From assembly GCA_034387635.1 (NCBI GenBank), contig JAOANU010000003.1, positions 372,001 through 436,000 of the forward strand: DNA of 64,000 nt, in the 5' to 3' direction. The notes below the pieces were generated by a model. It worked only from the letters and a program-made list of their open reading frames with translations. It had not been told where the DNA came from and did no database searches. A program made the position numbers and the translations under genes. Origin of the DNA: Rhodosporidiobolus odoratus. Lineage: Eukaryota; Basidiomycota; Microbotryomycetes; Sporidiobolales; Sporidiobolaceae. Of this stretch, positions 12,556 to 23,446 are shown one piece after another; the stretch's first letter is position 1, and the number at the start of each line of letters is the position of its first letter.

Positions 12556-14586
12556 CTACTGCGGGTCGAAGGAAGCCGCGACGCTGCAAGAGCACGTACA
12601 AGTCGGCTCGAATCAGTCTCAGTCAAGGGAATAGCGGAAAGAAGTCAAGAGAGGACTTACTGAGCCTGTAGCATGGACCTTGTTCCCCAACTCTCTGGGT
12701 AGTCGGTGGCAGAGTGATATACCTGTTCATGGTCGCGCAGAGACTTAGTACCACCATGATGACCCGGCTGCCTATCGTCCTCCTCAAGCCAGCGAGCGAG
12801 CGATAGATTATCTGGGCAACAGAAAGAGAAAGAGAGAAAGAGAAAAGAAAAGAACAACTGACCGCGCGGTTATTGAACAGAACCAAATCTCCTACTTCAT
12901 ACGCCGGTGCCCAGATGTTGTCTGGGATGAGAGCGTGACGTTGGATTGATTGGAGCTTGGATCGAACGGCGGAGAGGTCGGTGATTGAGGGTGTACCGTC
13001 TGAGGGGTGGAGAGCGAGGACGGCCTGCGAGAGTGGATCGACCGGTGAACACATGCAAATGAGAAACCCAAGTCGGATGCGCGAGGAAAACAGTAGGGAC
13101 TTCGCGTACAGAGCGTGAGGGAGGGAGGGACGGCTACGAAACGAGGAGCAGAACAAGAAAAGCTTACAACGGGATGAACCTGGACCCCTTTTCGTCCCGT
13201 CTTAGGGCAAGTCCATACCATCGGGTAATTTTTGATCTCTTCCGGCTTGTAAGGTGGAAGATCCTCGAGTGACATGGTGTTGTTTGGTTCATCCACGGTG
13301 CCGAGACCGTTAGAATTGCCTCGGGTAGGACCGTTCCATTGATCTGTGCATGCCGGCGGTAGTCAGCTCAATGGCTGGGCTCAGAAGGCGTAGTGAGGGT
13401 GGGAAGAGTGGAAGACGAACAAGGCCAAGGCGCATACTCTACCATAGTTCCTTCAGCCCATTTCCTCGTTTCTTCATCCAGCCCTTCAAGCATCTTACTC
13501 CCTTCGACGAAGCCGGTAGAGCCCGCGGCAACTTTCATCTCGAGACCGGAGCCGTCGTCCCACCTCACCGTCAGGGGAGGGCGAGGAGTTTTTGACATAG
13601 GGTCGATAGAGGGGGTTGCGAGACAGAGCAGGGAGGTGACCAGGGGAAGAGAGGTCTTGAAGAGAGAGGCGTCCATCTGTGTGATGTGACGTAGAAGGAA
13701 TGAACGAATCTTGCATATTGTGGCCGTCGCAACGCAACATCAAGGACGAGTATGGGAGGAAAAGGCGTACATGCCAGCGGTGCCACCGGGTGAAGCCTTG
13801 CTCCCGCTCCTCCGAGGTCAGAGGGTGTTTGTGGTAAGCAACGTGATCCTGTTACGTGGAAGAGGGGGAAAGAGAGGCATGTCAGGTCCACCTGCTTGTT
13901 CGACATGCCAAGCCCGGGGTAATCGACATAGACACCTCAATGCAGAACCGTCACCGATGGGAGATGGGCAGAAATACATACCGCCTGCTTGAGCACCTTC
14001 CCGCCGAGCCGTTTGGACTGCTTGCCCCCGCCGACGAGCTTCACTTCCGGGTGCGAGCCGATCGAGTTACCAATCCCGTAAAGTAGCGATTTCTGCGACG
14101 TAAAGGCAAGAAGGTAGGGACGTGTTGGCCTCAGTGTTGATATAGCCAGAATGGGCGAGGCAATGGCAGCATACCACGAGAGGGAACAGGAAAAAGGAGA
14201 GAACGAACCTGGCCTTTATGGCTGACAGTAGCGTCGTTGTGTCCATGTTCAGCCTACGCAGTACAGGTCAGCTATGTCTAGATGATTGTGAAGATGGGGA
14301 CTGAAAGTACAGGCGCTTCCGGGTCAAAAGCATTGACGAAAGAGAATTGCTCATCCGGCTGCAGATCAAGCTGGTTCTTGACGACCACCACCTTGTGCTC
14401 GTACAGCGCCTTCTCGATCGCCTTGAAGACAGGATGTGCTCTTGCTTCGTGGGCGGTGTGCACGGCGGGGTCGAAGAGTGCTTGAAGGGAGACGTTGGTG
14501 ATAACGGCGCCTAGCCCGGTGCATTTGCTGGAGGCCCCGGTGGCGGGATGCTGGACGGGTGTGACTACAGGCAATGAGACAGTCAT
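12556..14586 (-). CDS. TauD/TfdA-family Fe(II)/2-oxoglutarate dioxygenase, probably xanthine dioxygenase
   Basis: Nine minus-strand exons (14586-14311, 14253-14209, 14092-13982, 13848-13771, 13676-13421, 13343-13168, 13024-12863, 12722-12661, 12583-12556) give 397 residues. The iron-binding HxD is in RWHMDASLF, formed across an exon join. The distal His and 2-oxoglutarate Arg lie in VYHSATDYPESWGTRS. The conserved YPMVW ... VQVHPV block is also present. The layout is closest to fungal XanA-type enzymes, which turn xanthine into urate, though taurine or sulfonate dioxygenases share the fold. The last 28-base exon is preferred over a stop just after exon 8 because a consensus GTAAGT donor sits there and the spliced tail (HVAASFDPQ) looks like the family's end. 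An in-frame ATG at 14694 is an alternative start, but an acceptor-like site between the two suggests a leader intron. Confidence 0.82.
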
Positions 14587-15024
14587 GCTGGTGGTAGAAG
14601 CTGGAAAAGGAGAAGGAAGCGATAAGCGGGATGGGGTGGGGGAGAAGAGCGGATGTCGGCCGGAGCGGTCCAGTCTCTGAAGCCTCGCAAACAAGCTTGG
14701 AGGATGCCCATCTGTTGCAGCAGGTTGCGGTACTCGTACTCTGGGGCAAACTCTTCTTGTCCCTGTCCGGCTGTGTCGAATGAGAGGCGCGCGAGTTTGA
14801 TGAAAAGGCTGAAAGAAGATGGCGAAAGCGAGGACGGCCCTGGAAGAGCTAGAGACGAGGCGGGTGGCTTGTGCAGAGCATAGTGTAAGCGATGTGTACC
14901 AACCAAGGCAAACCAGACAGTACGACGAGCGGTAGAGGTGTCAGAGTGCTTGTTGTTCAACTTCGTCCTCTTCTCAAAACGTTGCACGCGCCCATAGTAG
15001 CCAGATCAGGCGAGGACACCCCAA
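14587..15024. promoter_or_regulatory. Divergent promoter region
   Basis: This region separates the start of the dioxygenase (minus) from the start of the predicted membrane protein (plus). A probable leader intron of the dioxygenase ends near 14600. No TATA box or operator recognised. Confidence 0.35.
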
Positions 15025-15852
15025 ATGGTATCCCACAATCGCACCCATTCGACTGCCTCCTCCACCGGTTCCCTCTCCGATGACCTTGCTCTCTTCTCTT
15101 CATCTTCCCGACCTCCCACATTGGCAGATCCCGTCAATACCACCTACGCCTACGGCACAGGCACAGGCGACGTCTCGCTCAGTGACATCGGAGACTCGCC
15201 GTTCATCGGCGACGGCAGCGACGGCGGCGCAACGTCGAGGCGTTCCTCGATTGGTGTCGTCGGAGCAAGGGACGGCGGTGGCAGGAGTCGAGCTAGGGCT
15301 TTCTCCTTCCTCTCCGTCCATCAGCCCTACGGCGTGAAAGAAGGCGAGGGCTCGAGTCCGGCCACAGGAGAAACACCTTTCATGGGAGGAGGGTACGACT
15401 TTGCCCTCGAAGCGGGAGACGACAGCCCGAGCGAAGGGGGCGAGCCGCCAATCGAGATGCGCTCTGTTGGCTCGGCGCCGGCGGGAAGGGGTGGAAGGGG
15501 GTATAGACATCGCTTTCAACCGCTCGTGGGCCAGGAACTCGCTTGGATGGGAGTCAGTGCGGCGTGCGTACTCGGGTTGACGGTTGGTGCAGTGGTGCTG
15601 ACGTGGGTGAGCTGAGGATCAGTGCGGCATGTGCGCGCCTTGAGGTAGATCAGTATGTTGCCTCTTTTCACGTCCTTTCTTCGCCAAGCTGTCTCTGACT
15701 GTCTGGTGACTTCCTACAGCCTCCAACACCCCGGCGGCCCCTACCGACACCTCATCGAATCGATCGTCAGCTCCGCCTCGAGCGTGTTGTCGTTGCAGCA
15801 AACACCGATTATTCAGTCGGACGCAGCGAATTGCGACCGAGTCGGCTTGTGA
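15025..15852 (+). CDS. Predicted membrane protein of unknown function
   Basis: The first exon (15025-15602) encodes a Ser/Gly-rich hydrophilic region, disordered in appearance, then one hydrophobic helix (LAWMGVSAACVLGLTVGAVV). If translation ran on, it would stop at 15615 directly after the helix and give a tail-anchored protein. I prefer splicing with donor GTGGGT at 15603 to a second exon, 15720-15852, which continues in frame (LQHPGGPYRHLIESIVSS) and gives 236 residues with a short tail after the helix. No family is recognised. Either form would be a single-pass protein with most of its mass on one side of the membrane. Confidence 0.6.
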
Positions 15853-16251
15853 TTTCCCACCTCCTTTGCAGCCCGACCCACGAGCGAGACTTTGCTGGGT
15901 GGTGCAGCATTGACAAACCAGGAGGACACGCCGCTTCATCGTCGCAATCAGGCAGCAGGGCGCGAAGAACGGGGTCTTGGCCACGAAGGAAGATTGACTC
16001 CGAGTATAGGTTGGCACAGTGGCAGCGAGTCGCTTTGATCCCGAGCGTCGTCCGTGATTCCAGGGAACTAGTTGCGTTGCGAAAAAAAGGAATTGCGAAA
16101 AAGAGAAAACAACAAAAGGAGATAGCAACAATACAACGAGGTGGAAACCGATAAAGATCCGTCTCATATGGACATCTGAGCACTGCAAAGGGTTGGGTGG
16201 AGAGGTGGGAAAGGGATCCGCTGCGAGCAAATGGGAAGGTTGGGCGGCTTT
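15853..16251. other. Convergent intergenic region
   Basis: Sequence between two stop codons on opposite strands. It includes an A-rich stretch at about 16080-16130. No gene or RNA is recognised. Confidence 0.45.
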
Positions 16252-19200
16252 TCAGTTCTCGTCGCGGTAGCGGTAGAGACCGCCTTGCCTGCAGAACAAG
16301 GTGAGAGTTAGCGAGAGTGATGTGAAACCGCAGATCACATATGCACAGGACGGAACGAGAGCTTACTCAGCTTCAGCCTGTCGCCAAGCTTCCTTTTCCT
16401 CGTTCTGCGCCTTCGCCCTGGCGTTGATGTCTTCAACTCCCTGAGTGCTAGGCATACCTGCGCGTGGTGAATCCGAAGCCTTTGATCAGCACTTCCGCTG
16501 CGTCGAAGGAATGAAAACACGGAACGGCAGTGAGCGACGAAACAACGTACCAAACTGCCAATAATCAGGCGGTTCTCTATCACCTACGGAAAAAGCCAGA
16601 CAGACAGGTCAGTTTCGATTCCCGAGTCCGAGTCCAGACGAAGAGAATGGCTGAGCGCACTAGGCTGGGCAGTTCTGTGCCGTCCATTGGCCTGCAACCG
16701 TTCGTTCTCCTGCTCATGCCTCATGTCGAGGTAGAACTTCGCTGCCCCACCACCCGGAGCCTTGCGAGCGTGATCGCATATACCAGCAGGGACTTCGCGG
16801 TTCGTTCGGTCATAATACTGCTCGCAGCGAAAGAGGCATGGTCAGCGAATACAGGAAGAGGTTGATACGAGGCAGGAATACGCACAGCTGAACAATCCCC
16901 GCAAGCTTCGGCAAGCATCTTGGCGCGCTCCTTCTTGTCGCGAACCACTTCCTTGACGAAGTGCGTTTGGCCTTTATTGCGCTCTGGGTTGATCTCGATT
17001 GCTCGAGAGGTTGACCTGTATCTCCCATGTGGGTGAGCTCCAGACTCTTATTCTCGGGCTAGAGAGATAGCGTAGAGATCAAACGACGTACGCAGATCCT
17101 TGAGACTTGCGCCTCTTCTTCTCCTCTCCCTCCTTCGCCGCTCTCTCCCTTCTCTTCTTCTTGAGTAAAGCAATCCATCCCCTTCGACCTTCCTCGTTGT
17201 CCGGGTACTGAGGCATATCAAGATCGTCCGCCTCGCTTCGTTCCTCCTGCGACAGAGTCGACTGGCGAGGTTTCTTCCCTGCCTCACCTCCTTTGCCTGC
17301 TCGTGCTCCTCGCGCGCCACGTCTGCGGGCTCCTGACCTTGGGGGCGATATCGATTCGACCTCTTCCTCCTTTCGCACCGATTGTGCCATCCCAGCGACG
17401 CTGGGCAGAAAAGCCAGCTGCGAAAGCTCTTCGTCCTTGACCTTCGCCAGCACTTCCCTGCTAACCTCTTCCTCGTTCGTTTCAGGTCGAGCCCGCTTCC
17501 TCCCGCCTTTGCTCTTCTTCTCCATCCCCGATACCTCCTGTTGCTCCCATACCGCCTTCCGCTTAGCAACAAGGGACTCATCCGGCGGCGTCCCCAATCC
17601 GCCGAAAAACCTAAGCTCTTCCCTCAGAAGCGCATCATCGCTGTCTTCCTCCTGTCTCTCTCCATCTCCTCCGGCTTGACGATTCTTTCCCTCGGTGAGA
17701 GCGGGTATACAAGGCGGAGGAGGCGACGGCGCAGCTTCAGCGAGAGAGGGGAGGCAACGCATCGGTTGCGCAGAGGGTGGCAGTTCGAAGATTTGCGAGG
17801 CGGCGCGGGAGAGAGGCTTGGCAGGAGACGGGGAAGGAGAATGAGAGGGAGAGGGAGAAGGAGAAGGAGAGGCTGGAGCATGATCGCGTTGAAGTGCGAC
17901 ATTGTGCGGCTCTTTGACGCGTTTGCCGGAGGAAGTGGTAGTGAGGGATTTGGGCGAAGTGCGAGAGTTGGGCGAAGGCCGAAGTGCGAAGACTGCCTTG
18001 GCTCCTTGCTTGGCACGTTCCGTCGAGGGGCGGGGGCGGTCGATGAAGGGGTCGTCCTCGTCCACGATGTCGAGTACTCGGCCCTTGCCCTTTCCCAGAC
18101 CGCCGCCGCCACCATTGTTAACCTGCTTCGCAGTAGCCGGCGAGTTCGGAACCTCAGCATGAGGCGTCACGCTAGCCGTTCTTCGGGGCGGTCCCTTACT
18201 CGGCGACTTGGTGCTCGACCTTTCCCTCGCCCGGGCAGTCGAAGACGAAGCAACAGACTGCCTCCTCCCGCTATCGCCTACGCCAACTTCGGTGACGAGC
18301 GTGTCAGGTTCGGGCTCGTAGGTCGAGGTAGAATCGGAACGAAGAGGGGTGAGACTGGAGCTGCGCCGTCGAGGTGCGGCGGGAGCAGACGGATCGGGAG
18401 CCAAGATAGGCTGTTGCGGGCGAGGCACGGCGGCTGGAGCTACGGCGCGAGAGACATCCGGTAGAGCGGGGGAAGTGGCAGCAGACACCAGAGGGGTATC
18501 GTTGACGAGCATCGCTGCCTGTTGTTTCTTGCCTGAGGGAACCTTGTGAGGAGAGGTCGTGTTGAGGTTCAACTTGATCTTCCGTCCCCCTGGCGAATGA
18601 GGCGACTGAAGCAACGGACTGGCCGCGTTGCGCTTCGTCGGAGAGGCCAAATTCCATCGCTTCTTCCCCTTACTCGAACCGGTTGCAACCGCGGCAGCAG
18701 CTGCAGCCGCGACCAGCGTCGAGTTGCCTAGAGTGGATGGGATCGCGGTCGAAGGTTGCGCGGGTTGCGAGGGACGAGGAGTCGAAGGGCGACGAGGAGA
18801 AGTCAGACCGGTAGCGCTCAGAAGGACGGCGTTGGTAGGGGTAGATCGCGGCAAGGGAGATGCGAGGGTGGAGGAAGCGGCGACGGGCGCAGGCGTCCCT
18901 TCTTTTCCACCAGCGGCACCCTTCACCACTCTTCGCCGCTTTTTGACCGGCTGACCAGCCGGCGTGCCCCCATTCCGCGTACTGGCGGAACTTGGTGGTA
19001 CCGTCTCCTCCTCGACGAGTGGCCTTTTCGCCGGCACAGGCCGCGTTCCGTCGCCCTTTGTCGCTTCGAGTGTCGCCGCTGCGGCTTCTCCAGCAGCCTT
19101 CTGCTTTGCCTCCTTCTTCTGCGCCCGCTCGCACAAACCCCCAACCCTCGCGTTCCACTTCGTGATAGTTTCTGAGAAAGCTCGTAGTCCTGCTTCCCCC

Positions 19201-21004
19201 GCCACGACTCGCCGGTAGATGTCGGCGAACTGACCAGAACGGGCGAGGGCGAGCCATTGCTCGTGTTCGTCGGGCGGCGGAAGTGAAGGGTTCGGCTCGA
19301 ATCTGCCGCCTTCTGCGAAGTCTTGCTCAGCGGGTAGAATGGGGGGAGGCCAAGCCTTATCGCGAATGAGACTTTGAAGCTGGGGAGGGAAGGTAGTAAT
19401 GACTTCGTGGGCGATTGAGTGCAGTTCCAGCCGTTCGAGGAGGACGGATCGGTGATAAGTATAGTTACGGAGGAGCTGGGGCCACAGCTTGTAGCGGGTG
19501 GTTGACTCGCTATCAAGACCGGGAGGGATTGTCGAAGGAGGTCTGGCGAGAGGGTCTGGTGTAGGAGGATTTGCTTCTGAGGTAACGGATGTCGATGAGG
19601 ACGCAGGCTCGCTCGAAGGAGAGGACGGAGTTGCGAGGTGCTGTTGTAAATATGAGGGAATGGCGGTAGGTCGGGGAGCGGCAACGTGGGCTAGCGGAGC
19701 GGAAGGAAACGCTGGGGGAGGTGCGGAGGTAGTTGAGGGCAGAGTTGAAGGAAGGGGAGGCGGTTTCGCCATTGATGCTGTCGGGGTAGGCGTAGCATTC
19801 CGTGACACCTCAGCTTCACCACCTACACTTGACGTGGCAGACGGCACCCGATAGGGAACGCTCGGTCTTGGAGCACCTGGCGTGCTGATCGGTTTGGCGA
19901 ATACGGAAGCTGGAGAAGCGGCGTGCGAAGGAGGGGCGACGGCAGAGCGATTTGTTCGAGGTGAAGGTTGACAGGGCGCTGGAGGACCGCGAAGCTGAGG
20001 TGCGGGAGTAGGAATGGCGGGGTGTGAGCCGGAAGGGCTGCGAGGCGCACAAGGATCGTCAATGGATATACCCGAGCAAGGTAAGGCGGAGACGCACCCA
20101 GGGGATGTTCTAATGCGGGTGAGCCCAGCCGAAGACGAGGGCTGACGCTCTATCGGCTGAGAAGGCGGCTGTTCTTCTTCGATCATGCGGAAGGTGGCCC
20201 GCAAGGTATCGTACTTCTTCTTGAGTGGCCTGATCTCCTTCTGTAGTCTATCCTTTTCCGCCAAGAGCTCCCGCAAAGTCTCCTCGGCCGTCTGTCGCTG
20301 CAGCTCATCTTCGTCGTTCTTCTCCCTCGCATTTTTCAGCTCTGCCTTGAGCCGCTCGACTTCCTCTTCGAACTGCGCATTCGAGGCCTCGAGGTCGGCA
20401 ATGTCGTTGTGACAGCCCTCGAGCTCCGCCTGTAGGGAGACATCGATCACCGTGGAGAGGCTGCTTCCACCGTCGCCGTTTTCCGCTTCAGACCCAGCGG
20501 CCTTGAGAGCTTCATTCTCCTGTCTCAACTTTTCGACCCGATCGAGCAGCCTGCTCTTGTCCTTCGCAAGCTGCTCGGCGCGCTCCTTGTCCTTGTCTCG
20601 CTCCCTCCTGATCCATTCCACCTCGCCTCTGACTCGCTCATTCTCCGTCCGCAGAGCAGCGTTCTCTGCTCGCCGTTCTTGATGTCGCTTTGCGTGGGCC
20701 GTCTCAGAAAACTGCGTTTGAGTTTCGTCGAGGGGAACTTTGTCGGATCGGGACTCGGCAGAGGGGACGACCTTGACGCCGCCGTGAAGGACGATGAAGT
20801 CCTCGAGGTCGTCGAGAGAGAGGAAGCCGAGGACTTGGAGGAAGGACGTGAGGCGCTCTTCTCGCTCTGTATGACGTACTGTTCAGTTCAACGGCGCGTG
20901 CGGTGGGTGGAACAGTAGGACTCGCCATTGATGTCGCGCTCGAGGTCGGCGAGACGGTCATCCAGGCTCGCCTGCCCGGATGGGGCGAATGTGGAGAGAT
21001 CCAT
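16252..21004 (-). CDS. Ctp1/Sae2/CtIP-family DNA-end resection activator, very large
   Basis: Seven exons on the minus strand (21004-20926, 20866-17092, 17015-16886, 16817-16661, 16583-16551, 16457-16367, 16288-16252) give 1433 residues. The family licenses Mre11-Rad50-Nbs1 to cut protein-blocked or hairpin DNA ends. The evidence is the C-terminal domain spread over five small exons: EVVRDKKERAKMLAEACGDC with SAYYDR, HRTAQPSDREPPDYWQFGMP, then STQGVEDINARA and a basic end. This matches the CxxC ... RHR ... P.FW pattern of the family. The N-terminus has a long coiled coil (about residues 95-230), as expected for the tetramerising region. Between them lie about 1000 Pro/Ser-rich, apparently disordered residues, so the protein is much longer than yeast Sae2 or fission yeast Ctp1. 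The first intron appears to use a GC donor. Confidence 0.85.
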
Positions 21005-21233
21005 GGCGATGTTTCGAATCGTCTACGAGTCCATAGTACGGTCAACAAGTGAAAGCGGGAAAGCGGTGGAGGTCAAACAAACGGTTCGCGTCTCGAGGCG
21101 CTTCTTCCCTCTCTCGCTCTGCTCACATCGCCCAGAACCGCGTATAAATCACTAAAATCACAGTACAAACCACACTACTACGCGCCACACTCGCACAGCT
21201 GCCCCGCATCTCTGTCGACAATCTCCCTTCGCG
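21005..21233. promoter_or_regulatory. Divergent promoter of CtIP-like and Rho genes, with TATA-like box
   Basis: Only 229 bases separate the two start codons. TATAAAT at 21143-21149 lies about 85-90 bases before the Rho start codon and is a plausible TATA element for that gene. This is a sequence match only. Confidence 0.45.
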
Positions 21234-22426
21234 ATGAGCAATTCGTCCGCACCAACCTACAACTCGGCGTCAATCGCTTCCTACTCGTCCAATCCAGCCT
21301 CAATGCCAGTCGCGCGACCGGACGTCAAGGTCAAGCTGACTTGCGTAGGAGATGGAGGTGTCGGAAAGGTCCTCTTCTCCCCTTTTCTCCCAATTCGCTC
21401 CATCGAGCGACAGTCTTTTCCACGCTAAATTTGCTGATGCTCCTGCTTTAACAGACCTGTCTCCTCATCGTGTACTCTCAGAAACGCTTCCCGACCGTGC
21501 GTACACCGCCTCTTCGCCCCCATCTTCTCGTCGAAACTGCGGACCTTCGCAAGGCCGTTGATCCGTGGCAGACGCGCCCCCTGCGGCTGAGCGGTTCACG
21601 ACGGCTCGCTCATCTCGTTTGGCCATCCGCAGGATTACGTACCGACCGTCTTCGAGAACTAGTGCGTCTCCCCTACCCTTCTTCTTTCTGGTTCCTTTCC
21701 CTACTCTTCTCCCTTTCGGACCCTCTCTGCGCTTTCTGCCTCGCCTCCCACCGTCGGACCTCGATAACACTTGCTGTGTCAACCATCCTCATGGCCCACC
21801 TCATCCCCGTCCACCTGCAGCGTCCTGAACAAACCTTACTCTGGTAAAATCGTCGAATTCGCACTATGGGATACGGCAGGACAAGAAGAGTACGATCGAC
21901 TGCGACCACTCAGCTACCCCGAAACGGACGTTATCTTCATCTGCTTCGCAGTCGATTTTCCGGTCAGCTTAGAGAACATCGAGGACAAGGTGCGTTCTTC
22001 GCTTTCCTGCACTTCTTCTTCCAGGCGTTCCTCGTGATAGCCCCTGATGTCGTCGCCCGCTTACACTTGTTGTTGCGTACTATATCACTGATCTGGTGTG
22101 CTTGCGAGCAGTGGTACCCCGAAGTCGCCCATTTCTGCGAAGACGTCCCCCTCATCCTCGTCGCCACCAAAATCGACCTTCGAACCGACTCTCGCGCGAT
22201 CGACCTCCTAAAAGCACAAGGTCGACACCCTGTTACTCCCGCAGAAGGAGCTGCTGTTGCACAAAGGATCGGAGCCAAATATGCCGAGGTGAGCGCGATG
22301 CATGGAACAGGGGTGGAAGAGGTTTTCAATATGGCATTGGGGGAGGCGTTGAGAGGATTCGGGGGGCTCGGAGGGTTGGTGAGCGGGAAGAGGAGAGGGG
22401 GAAAGAAGAGATGCGCTATTTTGTGA
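21234..22426 (+). CDS. Rho-family small GTPase (Rho4-like)
   Basis: Five exons (21234-21368, 21455-21496, 21633-21661, 21821-21989, 22112-22426) give 229 residues. All Ras-superfamily boxes are visible: P-loop GDGGVGKT (across intron 1), switch [11 protein letters not shown] (across introns 2 and 3), [16 protein letters not shown], the guanine-specificity motif ATKIDL and EVSAM. The Rho insert helix region is present ([14 protein letters not shown]). The C-terminus is polybasic and ends CAIL, a CaaX box predicted to be geranylgeranylated because it ends in Leu. The N-terminal extension of about 30 residues before the GTPase core resembles Rho4, which acts in septation and wall remodelling. 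Rho3 or Rho2 assignment is possible; phylogeny would decide. Confidence 0.92.
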
Positions 22427-23446
22427 AGGCCGGGTCCTGCTCCCTTGTTTCCTCTTTCTTCGTGCCATGGACACTCCCCTTTTTTACCATTTTTCTCCGT
22501 GTCCTCATACCCTACTGTGTAAGAGATCCTTGCGGCGTCACTAGCCTTACTGTGACCCTGTCAAACGCCACATTTTCTTCTCGCCCTTTCCCCGTCTCTC
22601 CGGGAGAGCCGGCGGCTAGAAAACTGGGTTGATCATGAAGGAGAGTGAGATCTTGCACCGATCATCTCACCATGATCTCGGCTCACTTTGATCCCTCCAT
22701 CTCAGAGAACTTCCGTCCCTTCCCGCGCACCGCCTCAAGCCTCGTCGTCCTCCGTTTTGTCGTCGAAGAGAAGCATTTCATGCTAGGAGTCTACACGCTT
22801 TCCTGAACCTACAGGGTGGGAGACATGCTCCCTCTGGTGTTTCCTCCAGAGATTGACTTGGTATGCAGAGATTGACCCACATTACTCTGAGTCTGCAAAC
22901 TGAACAGCTCAGCCACTACCTGTCAACAGTAGCAAGAAACAGGCAGGACTTACAGAGAAAAGGTAGGTCGAGAAGAAAATGGAAGGCGGGTGAAGGCGGA
23001 TTGCACCGTGCCAACTGCAGCAGATCACCCCAGGCTCAGTCCACAAAGCAAGTAGGGAGGAGGAAAGGCATGACTCACAGGTGTAACAATGACCTCGAGC
23101 ACGATGGAGAGAGGGGGAGATGACTGCACCCAGGGATGACACTACAGGGACAGGAGTCAGGTCAGCAGTCTGTTCATGAGAGGCCGGAAGAGGGAGTGGA
23201 GGAAGGAGCAGGAGTGGGAACTGACAGGAGAGTTCTGACTACCTTTGAGAGGAGAGCCAGAGGTATGAGGTGCAGTGAAGAGAAGGAAGGAGAGAGAGGA
23301 AACCCCGTCGCTCTCAACTTTATAGTCTAGTTTGACCTCCTGTCTCCGGTAACTCCGTGACCTTCCCACTCCCCTCTTCTCGGGTTCCGCCTCTCTTACC
23401 CTTCTCTCCTCATTCCTTCCCTCTGGCTCACGTTCACCCGAGCAAC
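22427..23446. other. Intergenic region without recognised gene
   Basis: About 1 kb between the Rho gene and the Gag-like gene. It has no open frame I can support. A short hairpin (CTCTGG / CCAGAG, about 22831-22851) and pyrimidine-rich sequence at 23340-23440, probably the leader of the next gene, are all I see. Confidence 0.4.

Noticed and set aside
17382..18464. 360-codon plus-strand frame opposite the CtIP-like gene
   Set aside because: It is Arg/Gly-rich antisense of the long disordered exon; the minus strand carries the family motifs and introns.
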